Shown: positions 1 through 12,600 of the stretch, piece by piece
How positions within the stretch are numbered: the stretch's first letter is position 1
Layout of the letters: each line of letters opens with the position of its first letter
Source: Triops longicaudatus
Lineage: Eukaryota; Arthropoda; Branchiopoda; Notostraca; Triopsidae
Direction: 5' to 3'
Assembly (NCBI GenBank): GCA_022885665.1
Contig: JAGQDJ010000155.1
Coordinates: 1 to 64,000 of the forward strand
DNA: 64,000 nucleotides
Made by a program: the position numbers and the translations under genes
The notes under the pieces: model-generated
The model's database searches: none
What the model was told of the DNA's origin: nothing
Seen by the model: the letters and a program-made list of their open reading frames with translations, nothing else

Positions 1-674
1 TATTTCTGTGTCATAGCTCACCCGAGGTGTGTCATAGTACCCTCCAAGTTCGGGTATTATGACACACAGACGACTTCTGGGAAAACTTTTTTTTTACAAT
101 TAAACGCTTTTCTCGAGGAGTGGGGAAAAATTAGTACAAGTAACGGAAAGAGCTCAGTACAGAATAACGTTGGAATAATTGACATTTGTTTATAACTTTT
201 GTAAGGAAAAAAGTTTGAGTAAAAAGTGTGTCAAAGCACCCGACTCTCCCCTTCACCTTTTGCCTTTGCCATACCAATCCTGAAGTACTTCCGACGCCGC
301 TGCCTTATTATATTATTATATAAGCCTTATTATAACCAAATGGCATTGGAAATCGAAGCTTGAAATGCGAAATTGGCATCTGAGCATAAATACTTTTGTT
401 TCTGAGTTTTTCTTTGCTAATTTTATTTATTTGGTCTTTTTTTCCTGTGCGTCATTAACTGGAGTTATTCTGAACAAAAAAAGCCCGTTTTTTCGGATTT
501 CTTCTCAGTTTTGGCTAATATTTGAGTATTGGCATGTATAAGTATATCTTTTAAATTCATTTTTATTTAATTTCTTCCTATTTTGGTTCCATTTTGTTTT
601 ATAAATGCATGCTTTTAACAGTTTTGCGTTTCTATGACAACGGGAATTGCACAAACGATCTTTATTTGTCTTAC
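1..674. other. Nmdar2 intron at left edge
   Basis: This is intronic sequence after the last visible Nmdar2 exon (donor CAA|GTAAGA). I found no further S2 or M4 coding sequence on the minus strand. It contains a hairpin near the left end and AT-rich filler. Confidence 0.6.
27..67. repeat. Hairpin with related direct repeats
   Basis: The arms 27-42 (GTGTGTCATAGTACCC) and 52-67 pair over 16 bp with one mismatch around a 9-nt loop. The core GTGTCATAG-CCC also occurs near 8-23, and a related GTGTGTCAAAGCACCC lies near 226-241. It may be a transposon end cut by the window edge. Confidence 0.5.
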
Positions 675-3600
675 TTGTAAAGGCAATCCATTGCTGAGTC
701 CAACAGCGTACGTATCTTCGTTAATCACATCTCCGATCGTTCGCAGCGTGCATCCGGCGTCATTTCCACGGTAATAATCCAAAATGGGCGTGTCGCCAAT
801 CAAAAGGTCTAGTTTCCCATCTCTGGAACACATTTTCAAAACGATACAAGAAACCACGCGTAAATACAATGACACAAGACATACCCAAACTGACTATAAC
901 TCGGCAAACACTATCGATAAACGATTTTGTACGTTTCGCAAACAGCGTCTGGCTCACTACAATAGGAAAAACTGACTCCATATCATAAAGGACCATAGCC
1001 GTCGTGCAAAACTCATCTTTACTAGGTAAACAATCTTCTCTCTATCCCTCACAAGAACGTTGCCGTAAGAAAATATAAAAAAACGCCCAAAAAATCTTAA
1101 AAAAGAGCAAGGTAAATATATCGCTTCCCCGGAAACCGGAAATTGGTCTGTTGCAAAGTGGAAAACTTGTTTTCTTCCATATACAGTTTGCTTTTCGTTT
1201 CCTGGCAATTCGGGAGAGGAAGAAATAAATTTATAAAAAATCGAGGAATTTTTTTTCTACGAGATTAATATATAACTAATATATAAACGAAATTAATATA
1301 GAAACGTACTTAAGTTTGGTCACGCCTTCTTCTAAGGTCGAGACGGTGAATTTCTGCATATGTTCCCATAGTCTTCGGTCGGCTTTGGAGGCATAGTGAT
1401 CGGCCGCCGAACTCCGGGTGGTACCGACTTTGCGATGCAGAAGCTGGAATAAGAAAAAAGAAGTGCATTAGTACGCATTAAGGAAAAAAGGCTTCGTCCA
1501 AGAAATCCATATCCGCGCCAATGCAATTTTTCCCATTATCCATCACCCATAATTCTGACAAGACCCCACACCGGGGTGACAACAGGGTATCGACCAGTCA
1601 ACAACATGTATTACTGCCATTAACGAGCCTCTCATCCCGACAGATGAGAACGAAAGGGAAAAAAAGGACGGAAAAATTAATAGAACAAACAATTTGTCGA
1701 TTAAGCCCCTTTTAATCATGATAAACCGCACAGTTTCCGGTAAACAACCTTCTGAATGAAAGAAAAAAAAATGAGAAGAAAACATGGCAAGGACGGAAGA
1801 AATTGAATTTCCATAGCCACGCCTGTTGTTTTAGAAGCTTTTAGGGCACAAGTTACGCTTCATCTATCTTCCGAGGAAGATTGAAGACCACCCTGTCTTT
1901 ACCGATTTTTCCCCTTATCTTGGGCCCTAGGCACACCCGTACTCGTCGTGCACTTGGAGAAGAAGCAAGCCTCAAAGTCCTACACATACACATATTGATC
2001 CTTATTAACACAAAAGTCCTATCCACCCCCCACTAAAAACCACCCAAACCCTCACCCCGAACACAACAGCCGCCATCTTTAGCATTACTGCAGGCTATAA
2101 GCACCCTTTGTGGCCATAAACTTCTCGAACATTTACCAGACCCAAACGCCTCAGCTGCTTGAAATACTATAATCCGTTTCGATGGTTTATTCCATTTAGC
2201 AAGAAGCTTAGCATATTTCATTAAAGATAAGTAAATCGGCAAACAATATATTCAAACAAAAAAGAGAAGTTTTATGACTGAAAGATAATTAACGTGACAA
2301 TAAATGAGAAATGAAAATAAATAAACAATGAATAAAAAGTGTCTGGAAGATTTGTTTGTGTCTGAAGCCAAGAGGTGGCGGTGAAGATGGATGCGGCAAT
2401 GGCCGGAAATAAGTGTTTCTGATAGGTTCTGCTATTTATAAAAGGCAAGTAGGAAGGTTTTGCCAGTCATTTGTAACACTGGACAGTGATAAAGTATTCT
2501 TGAGTGGCTGGTATTCTTTGCAATAGGAAAAATGTGCACGGAAACGCAGAAAAGCTCGTGCGGAAATTGTAGAGCGCTTTTCCGCGTATTGATAGCTAAC
2601 GCGAAAGAAAAACAGGAAAAGGACTCAGAATTCTTTGTTGCTGCATCCGCTATTTGCAAATACACCACGGAATGGTCTGACGTTCCATTTTAAGATGCTT
2701 CTTTACTAACTCACAAGCGAGATTGGCTATGTCAGCGCCTCTAGCGGAGAAAATATACAACTTAACTAAAGTTAGACCCAAGTTACCGTTGTCCGTTTAC
2801 CAATTCACGAGAATACCGCCATTTTAGAACCAAATTAAATACTAAAAAATAAGAAAAAATATTAAAAATTTAATTAAAATAGTATAAAAGTAATTTGGAA
2901 TATGGCTTTCTTAGTTTTTGTTGTAATTGATCTAAGCCGGTTTAGGCGATTTTTTAAGATTTGGGATTTATATTTTTTTAGTATTTTTAAGGTTTTTGTA
3001 TTTTTAGACTTCGGTTTCTAGGGCTGGTTTCTGTTTTTATCTTGTAAAAATAGATTAAAGAGACACGAACTAAGAACAAAGATAAAACGGTAGAGGAAAT
3101 CCTCATTCGGAAGCAAAATGTCACGGTTTCAGTCACAAAGATGTCAGCACTGCACACTGAATGAATTCCTGCCTGACTTGACGTAGCACAACAATGAGAA
3201 TTACACGAAGTTAACTAAAAATAATTTCAAACTAAATATTTTGATTTCCACTTGAGTTAATCTTGGACAATTGGACTTCACTTTGCATTAAGCACTAATT
3301 TCTCTCGAACTGACTTGAAAAGAATTGACTCGGCTTGAACTGGCTCAAAAAAAAATTCTTCACGCTAGAAAAATTTACGCTTGAAAAAACTTCTGGAATG
3401 AGAAAATGTTAAGCATAAGAGATATGTATGAAAATCGAGCTTATCTCACTCTAGTGACTTCTGTTCTACTCACTTCCTCACTCGAAGTCTTCTCATGGGA
3501 AACGAGTCATAAAAACCTTATGGATTCAACGTCTCCGATGCTGTAGAACACCTTGCTTACAGCAAAAATCCGTATTTATCAACTCACGAGAACGGAAGGC

Positions 3601-6600
3601 AAATGAAAAATCGCACAGTGCAGAAATTCGGATACAAATAATTAGGAAAACTAATTAGAAATAAATATAATTAGAAAAATATAGAAAAATTATCCTATTG
3701 TGATAAAATATCGAAAATAAAATAAAGAAAAAAATAAAGAAAAAATGCAGCTCATGCACGCGTATCAGTATTCGACTCACGTCTCTGCTCTCTTATTAGC
3801 TTTGCCCGATTTTGAATTTCTAGTCAATATACCTTAAACCGATTATTTATGCTACACACCTCATCGCTCCACACCCCGCTCGGTTTTTTTTAGCAATTTC
3901 ATCCGTCGTTTATTCAAATACAGTCTCCCAGCTACGTCTCGCCTCTTCTGAAAAGAAAATTAAAAAATAATACCCAGGCAAAAGAAAAATCTCTGCTTCC
4001 GTTCATCCCTTGAGCGAAGAAAGTACTCCAGACTTCACGAATCATTGAGTTACGTCAGTGAAACCAATTACGAGCCAGTACCCGAACGTGGACATCAATT
4101 CCCTCACCAGTGTTCTGTGATTTTTTCCCGATTAAGATCCTTTTCGATCACTGATCAATTTCTGCTGCTCCAATCGCCTGAAATCTCATAAAGATCCTCA
4201 CAAAGATCGAGAAAATCTTACGACCAAAGGTTCGATCATTCAGTTACATCGCCAAATTTTTCGATTTAATTAATAGCCTTCACTAAATATTGATATATAA
4301 AGAAATATCTTATAAACCAAAATCTATTGAAATAATTGCAACTCAGCAGCCAATCAGAAAGTTTTCTATCCAAGACTGATTAGCTCGGAATTTGAAAAAA
4401 TTCGATTCGATAATGAACACTGTTCCTCATACACACACAAAAAATAAAATAAAAAAATAAAATAAATAAACAAAAAATAAATAAATACAAAATAAAAAAA
4501 TAAATAAACAAATAAAAAATAAATAAATAAAAAATAAATAAATAATAAATAAATAAAAAATAAATAAATAAATAATAAATAAATAAATAAAAAATCAAAC
4601 GAACAAATATAATTCATAATAAAGTCAATCAAAATAAATCTTACAAAAAAAAAATTTTTTCTACAAAAATGAATAAAAGAACCACAGAAAAGTGATAGTA
4701 TCTCGCCACGCAAATACTTACAGTCGGATCATGGAAGTTGGTGACGGTCGTCTGTGAGAAAATGCCCGCGAAAAGGGCCGCGATATTGGCAGTGTAGGAA
4801 GCCAGAAAAATGACGGAAAACCCGCCCCACACGTTGATCAGAAACTTGTTGGGCCAGGATTTGGGGGCTTTGAAGGCGACGAGGTGACTGAAAAGGAGGC
4901 CCCACATGACCCAGAGGGCGGAAGCCAAGGTAAAGTTCTTGGTGCGTTGTCGGCCCCACGGATTGAGTCCAAAGGGCGAGAGCCACTCATAAATAGCCAC
5001 GGCAAAGGCTGTCATATTGAGCGAGACAAAAATCCCGATCCAAAGATCCGGGCTAAACGGCGTAAGGAACGCCAAAAGGGGCACGTCGTCGTGTTTGGTG
5101 ACTTGCAAGAAAGACAGCCCCGAATAGAAATACGGAATGGAGAAGTCAATCACTTCTGCCCGGCTGGAAGTCACGCTGAGGGGGGCAAAGCTCAGCTGTG
5201 CGGCTCCGGAGCGGAGATCCGCCACGATGCCGTCCCAACTGCCACCGCGTTTGGCGCCGCATTGCCCGTCGGCCACCACGTAGAGCTGGAATCGCAGTCC
5301 TAAATCATTGGCCACGTTTTCCATTAAATCGATGGATAAACCGTAGCAGCACGTCACGTTGTACGTGACACCCGGGTTGACGCCGCGCTCGTAATCACCA
5401 AAAATCCGCGCGATTTCGTCCTTTTCACTCGAACGCAACTGCAAACACGGAATCCCTGTCAAGCACTTCCGTACCTGCAATCATAAGCCGAAAACTCAGG
5501 TTAGTTTACGAGATTTGCGATTCAACCAACTTCGAGATAATTTTTTTTTTTTAAATAACAGTGTTTATTCTTCGGCAATTATTAATTCAAGTGACCGAAT
5601 ACACATCTAGAGTGAATACGCTTGATAAACACTAATGGTTTGTCGAAAGAAGTTTACCCAACATCGATTCCCTAGTGTAAACGTGGGCAAAAACGAGGGT
5701 AAATTCATGGGTTAGTGCGTAACGTCACGGCTTTGTTCACAAACAGCGAATTTTTATAATTATCTGAGAAAGTCAGACTCGATTGGCTTTAACCTTGAAT
5801 TTGCCCTGGGTTTTGCCCACCGTTCACACTGCTTTTCAATAAGGGGTAAATTTCCTTCGTTTACTTTATTGTGCGAAAGAACTTTTTGAACGAATGAAGT
5901 TAAGTATTTGGAATTACGGTAATGTGTGCACCACAATGATGGTATACGAACCGAGTTTTACACCGTGTAAGCTATGTAATCGAGGGTAAAATCGAGGGTA
6001 TATTCTTGGTCAAAAGCAAGGCAATACAAAAGTATAGTTGTTCAAGTGTATAATGTATACTGTAAGTTTTCAGTATAGTTGTTTCGTTCGTCAAGTTCAA
6101 AACGAAATGTAACGTTACCATTATTTACCCTAGATTTTGCCCACGGTTCACACTACAGTCTCTACCCATGGTTAATATATTGGTTAGACTCTTCCACAGC
6201 TCATCGAAAATTCTGTAAGTCTTTTAAGTAATGTAGTCTTATTTTTCATTTTCCTGACGCTCACAGTGTATAATTGGCAGAATACCACTGTAATTAGTGT
6301 TTTCGTGCTATTTTTGTCTGCACACGAAATTAAAAATAAAAATATTTTTTTTAGGAAATGTCCTATCTCTCCTTTACAGCTTTTGTTACCAATCACGAAG
6401 TCATCTTTACATTGCAACGTGTCCATTCATCCCAACTGTTCATTCATCAAACATTTATCAAACGCCGAAATTTACCATTCGTCCAGTATACAAGTGTAAA
6501 CCAAGGGCAAAACTGAGGGTAAAATCAAGGGCAAAATTGTCGGTTAGACAAAAGGTGTAATTATCCTATACATAACGCGTGAAAAGCCTCAAAAATTTAT

Positions 6601-9600
6601 TTGCATATTTACCCTTGAATTTACCCTCGTTTTACCTACGTTCGCTCTACTCAACAATGAAAGTTTTCTTGCTTAGTTTTCCCCTTTGTGACGTGTAAAA
6701 ACGCTAAGGTTCTCTCTAGACAGCCGTGTTGGTAAATCGAATTTTTTAGTTTCAAAGGTGTTACCTGATCCGTTTCCACCTCCGCTTCCATGACAAAAGG
6801 CGGAGAAAACATGGTGGCCACCCGGTACACTCTGGCACTGTGTGAACGTGGTCCAGCTAAGCTATCCCCGGGCCAGACAACGCTTTGGAAGACAACCGAC
6901 GATCCTGTAACATTCCCGACCAACTTCCATCCCAACCGGCTTGATAAAGACGTTGTTGAAAACACATTACTATTGACACTTGTATTGTCCACCGCAGCGC
7001 CCCCATTCACTATGCTCAGATCTTCATCATCTTCTCCATCGTCCGGCGTTCCTGGTTCCTCTTCATCCTCAATGGAATCCCATCCATTGGGCTCGTCCTG
7101 AACATACTCCAAAGAATGGATTTGACCTGTCACTGTGTCTACGGAGGGGGTAGACGGTGACAAAGTAGGGGTAAGAGGAGAAAATGTGCGCCTCGCGGAT
7201 GATAAGGGTAATTTTGTGGTCACCGCACGCGGCCTACGGCCTCCAGGACTGTTATTGGAAGCCCGGAACGAAAAAACGGACGGCTGAAGGATATAAGGTC
7301 GTCGTTGAGCCCAGTTGAGAACATCAAAGACTGCTTGCAAAGCAGAATCCACCTTACCACCGCCGTCATACGTGAGCCGGCCTGATAAAGCTTCTTTGAC
7401 ACGCCACTCCAAAGCCCTAACCATCAACTTTCATTGCTCGCTGTTTATTATTAACCAATAAACCTATCCCGAGACGATGTAATGCTCAAATATAGTCTTA
7501 TGCCAATCTTAGTTCGCGGTTCGACCAACAGGATGCTATGGCGTCATTGTGTACACTTTTCACTGCAAACTGTAACGCATTGCGCAGATAAGTGTATAGT
7601 ATGCTAAGCCTGGTAAAATACGGCAAAATTGCACACTGTTGCAGAAATAAACACAGAATAAACATAGAATCCTTTAATGGCGGATTTGTAATTTCTGCAG
7701 CTTCGGTAGATGGCACTAGTGAATTTAGTAAAGACTCTAGTGACAGTGTTTACGACTGTTTTAACAATGGTTCTTTTAACAGCGAACCCTGTTAGGGAGC
7801 CATGAACTAAGATTGGCATAACTCCAATTTCCAGTACAACTCTGATTTTGCCAACAATGATTACGAAAATTCGAGATTAAATCAACAACCTTGCAACACG
7901 CTTTGTGACGATCTCGTTTAACTTTTTTTTTTAATATTCGCTCATGCTTAAGTTACGCAACATGAGTGTATGCAGTTGAATTTTCATAACTTACTTGACC
8001 AAGTGCTGTGAAAACTGCATTCTGGTGGGCGTAAGCAAAGCCGGGCCGCAGCCCGGGGGCGGTTCTACCATCCCATTTAAGGGTAATGCCACCTGACTCA
8101 GGTCGGCAACTTGATTAGCTGCCGTTCTTAACGCTCCGTCTATCATCATTACCGCTCCCTTCATCAAATATTTGCTCAACTTAATGGGCCGCGCTCGTAA
8201 ACCCAGCAAACCGAGCGGATAAGCGGCAGCCACCTCAGTTGGCGCACTTAGCGTCTCAGTGGCTTCTTCTAAAACAATCCAGATCCAGTCTCCGTCAAGC
8301 ATATTAATCTTGGCCGCTTCACGGAAGATTTTGGCGGTCGTCTGGGGATCACAACACACCAGGATGACCAAAGTAGGCACGCTTTGAAGGCTGCTAAGTC
8401 TGGCCAGGACTTGGCGACCGGGCGCTTCGTTCTTCAGGTGAATGATGGTGATGTTAGTCCAGGAAAAGGGGCCGTAACCGTCGCCCTTACTAAAAGCTTT
8501 AGCTTTATCGCCGTCGCTCTCCGCCAAGTAGGGATACAAGCGTCTTGCCCGGGGCGAATCGTCCAATATGGCCGTCACGGCTGTCCATTTATTAGCGGCT
8601 AAAAGATGCTTGGTGGCAGCGACCAAATGAGACGATCTAGGGTTCAGACCCACAAACCATGGAGCAATACCCTACACAATGAAAAACCAATTGTTAAACA
8701 CCAGTCAACTAACAAGACATCAATTCCTGTTGGTGTTTTACTATTCTTTTCTATTTTACAACCATATTCATTCTTGTTTTAACTTACAATTTATTACAAG
8801 CATTCTGAACATATATGGAGTTTTTGGGAGACAAAAGTAGGCATGTTTTGGCTCAGAAAATGCGGCAAAGTGTCCACTTTTCTCTTCTTGTAGTTCGTAA
8901 GCAGTTCTGCACAGTTTCATGCGTTTGTTGAGAAAAAATACCAAAACAAGTCTACGTGTTCTAAACCCACGGAACTTGCGTGAGCAGCGTTGCGTTGTTC
9001 CTAAGAGAATTGCCCGTTGCCACGCGAGGCCGTGCAAATGGGGAAACTGGGCTTTAATGTTATCCAAGCGTCGTGGTTTTAGAACACGCATTTTTGTTGG
9101 GCTAGAGCGCAATGAAATTCCCTAGAACCGCGAATGGCGCGAAAAGACAAAAATCTTTCAACTTTTTTCGATGTTTCTCTACAGTAAATCCCTGATCGCT
9201 TACATCTTGCACAAATTAATTAAACAAATGCTTTATAAGTTTGCGTGAGCTTTTCAGCAGTGGAATGCAAGAACTAAACTTTTTAATAATTCTTCGAAAG
9301 AACCGTCAAAAAGGGTCACACGGATTGAAAAGGTTTTTGCCACACAACTTCTTTTCTTCGATACCTAAAACATAGCAGCAATAATGAAAAAAATTCCCAT
9401 TCTATCAAAAGTAAAATAATAAAAAATTCTTAACTTGCTGCAAATTTTAGCAACAGCTTTAAAATGCCGTACAAGAAAACTACAATGAACAGCTTTACTG
9501 TCAAGAAAATTTAGAAAAATGTCAATAAGATTTTTTTTTATATTTTTTTTTTAGTTTGGTACTATCACAAGGTCCCACTGGTCGTCGGTGCGAGCCTGCC

Positions 9601-12600
9601 ATAACAATAAGGGGCTACGTAGTAGGACCAAAAAAAAAAAGAAGGGGAAAAGGTAGGAGATTCAGGAAATCCGAAGGAAACGAAGTAGGAAAGAGTAATC
9701 ATGTGTGTTTGCCTAGCTCCTACTGGGTCCGGTTGATAATGCTAGACACGTGCTGTCTTCCTTTCTCGGCTCGCCCATCTACCAATCATCAAGGAGGGTT
9801 GACTTACCCGATGAGTTGAGTAAAGGGGGAGGAATGAGGGAGCTGGGCGAACCCAAGGCCAGAATAACGTTAGCTAATCATGGTCGGAGATCGTGTCATT
9901 GGCGTGACCCTATTTCTGTCCGCCGATCCGATCTACTACGCTCTACGTGGGAGTTTTTTTTTTAATGCCAGCTCCACAAAGTTTCGTGCTCACTGGGATA
10001 CACAATAACTCAACGCCCGGTGGCCTTGCTTAAAAGTGGCAAATTAAACCCAACGAGCTAGCTGTGGCCAGGGCCATAAAGCAGAAAGTTGTGAGTTAAA
10101 GGCCATCTGTTAAATTGTCTCGTCCGTTTGTGTCAAGTTGCATTACTTTACTCCGGGTAGCCTTAATCGGCCCCTAGTAGCCAACGACAGCCATAAAAGT
10201 GCGGAAAAACGACCACCCACTTGCCACCACAATGGACGGTTAGCACAAAAAGAAACAAAACCTCCAAGAAAAGAGAAAAATGTAACGGCTGGCTGCAATC
10301 TGCCGCACAGCAGTTGGCCATGGGCGTGCTTGGCTTCTGGTACGTCGTACATGTTCCTATACATTGTTACAAGCTAGTGCAATGTAGAAAACAGATATTG
10401 CGTTACGCCATACCTGCTAAGGGTATTGATACCGGATAAGAAAGATGACACGCGCGATGAAAGAGATAGGGTGAATAATAAATACTTAATTAAATGAGGC
10501 TCGGAGACGCAGATTAAAGCTCAAGGGGGAGATGCCTGTGCATCCCCAAACTAATTCTTCTTGTTCCATCATCCTCGACCCGTAGGGTGCTCTCTAGAGA
10601 TTAAGAGGATCTATCTCGCACTCTTTGCGCTCCTTCAGCGCCTAACCACGAGTTATGGCAACAAAATAGGGTAACTTTGCAATCATATTGCCACCAGCCA
10701 TTATTATGACAATACTATTTGACCCAACTTTACCCTAGTTTGTAAACTTGGTTAACTTAGTCTGAAGTTTCGAACGCAGATGTTTACCGTATAATTTACC
10801 CTATATTTTGTCCTCATTAGCCGTCATACATTCGTTAGCTTCGAAAGAAAATTTCCTAATATTGAAAGACAATTTCAAGTAAATTTTCAATCAAGACTTC
10901 CAATACATTTCCAACCACATTTCTTAAAAGCTAAAAAAAAAATAAAATAAAAAAATTAGAAATTTGAGGTAAACCTCGACTGAGGTTAGGCAAACTTTTT
11001 GCTTTTACGTGGCTTAAATTCTCATTCATCCCGCAATAGAGTTGTGAAGCACGATAGTTGGCTTTCATTGTTGCAAAATTCGAGACAAAAACTACAAGTT
11101 TTTCAAGGAAATTAATTATTGTCTGCAACAAATGGCTGCAGTGGTAATTTGCTCGAACCTTCCACGGAAGCGCTAGTTACTACCTAGCAACAATGATTTC
11201 AAACTAAGCTTAAGTAAAGGTTCGGACAGTTTTCTGATCCTTATTTTTTTGTTTCGTACGTATACAAAACTATAGCATGAAAACACATTTTCTTTCAGCG
11301 ACGATGTCCAGGCTATTAAAATGATAGAGTAAGCTTCAGTATCATATGTTTTGATTGCACAACTCACGCTAAGCAGGCGGCGTCAGTTAAGTGCTCCAAA
11401 CGCACGAGCTGCGATAGGCGAAAATTGATTCATAACAGGACTTAACGTAATTTTCGAATTAAACTTTGTTTATTTTTGTTTGCTTTTTTAATTACATACA
11501 GTATCTAATTGCTTGTAATATTACGGAATGCCATTAATAATCGGTTTAACATTTAGAGCTAGCACCTGAACGTGCAAACTGTCAAACTGTATTCAAACGT
11601 CTGAATCACCGTTCGCTCTTGCAGGTGAACTTAAAAGGCGTTTGTTTGTAATTCCTAGCTACAAACGACCCTTGAAACCTTTTTATTTTAACGTTATTTT
11701 CGTTAATACCTTAGTTTAAATACATTTTCCCCGTTTGAGCTCTGAACGGACTTATACTTTCCATCTTTATTCGCTTTGATGTCATTTTCACCGCTAGAGG
11801 CGCTGGAAGAGAGCAAAACAATAATAAACTTACATGGACTACAATTTACCCGTACTTTACACCTTTTCAGACATGATTCGTACCTAAAGGGTACTCCGAC
11901 CCCTACTTGTCCCTTTAATGCAGGGTCGATGGTGTGGAGGGTACTTACATCAAGCACCTTCCAGAGGGCGGATTGTCACTTACACACCTTGCTACCAGCT
12001 TACGTTGTCAAGCTTGGAAAGCTTATGACAAAGCCACTTATCGACTTCGTTGCCCAATAAAGCTACGGCAAAAATAAACCACGTATTGCAAACTAGTGTG
12101 TTCAAATGTTAAAATATTTAATTTATATCAAGACCAAATAATATCCCAAATATTAATTCTACAAGCAGCAATAAAAATTATAAATAGAAGAGACATAATT
12201 TCTTATTTCTTTAATTTTTCTTTTGGTTATTTCTGTAAAGATCACGAATAAGATTTCGTGCCGAATTACGTTTACGTAGTATTTCGTTTTTTTATCAGGT
12301 AGATTTAGCCACTGTGACCACATAGTTAGAAACTTAAGGAACTCTGCGGCTTAGTTCTAATCACCTAAAGCTAATAATGACCGCAATAATGAAAAAAAAA
12401 TTCCTTCCCGGCGCCTTCGGTGGAGAACAGAATTCTGTGTAGATCAATGGACTCGTGGAGGAGAAGGGTAGACAGAAGAAAGCTTCCGTGAGGGAAGCTG
12501 GGGAACAAGGTCGAGTCGAAGAACTTATCGATTGTCTCTTTTTCAGTTCTCTTGTTGCTGGCACATGCATGTGTATATGTGCATGTGTGTGTGGATCTAC

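Noticed and set aside
4366..4713. Phe/Tyr/Leu-rich membrane-protein-like frame
   Set aside because: It is the translation of an AAAT simple repeat.
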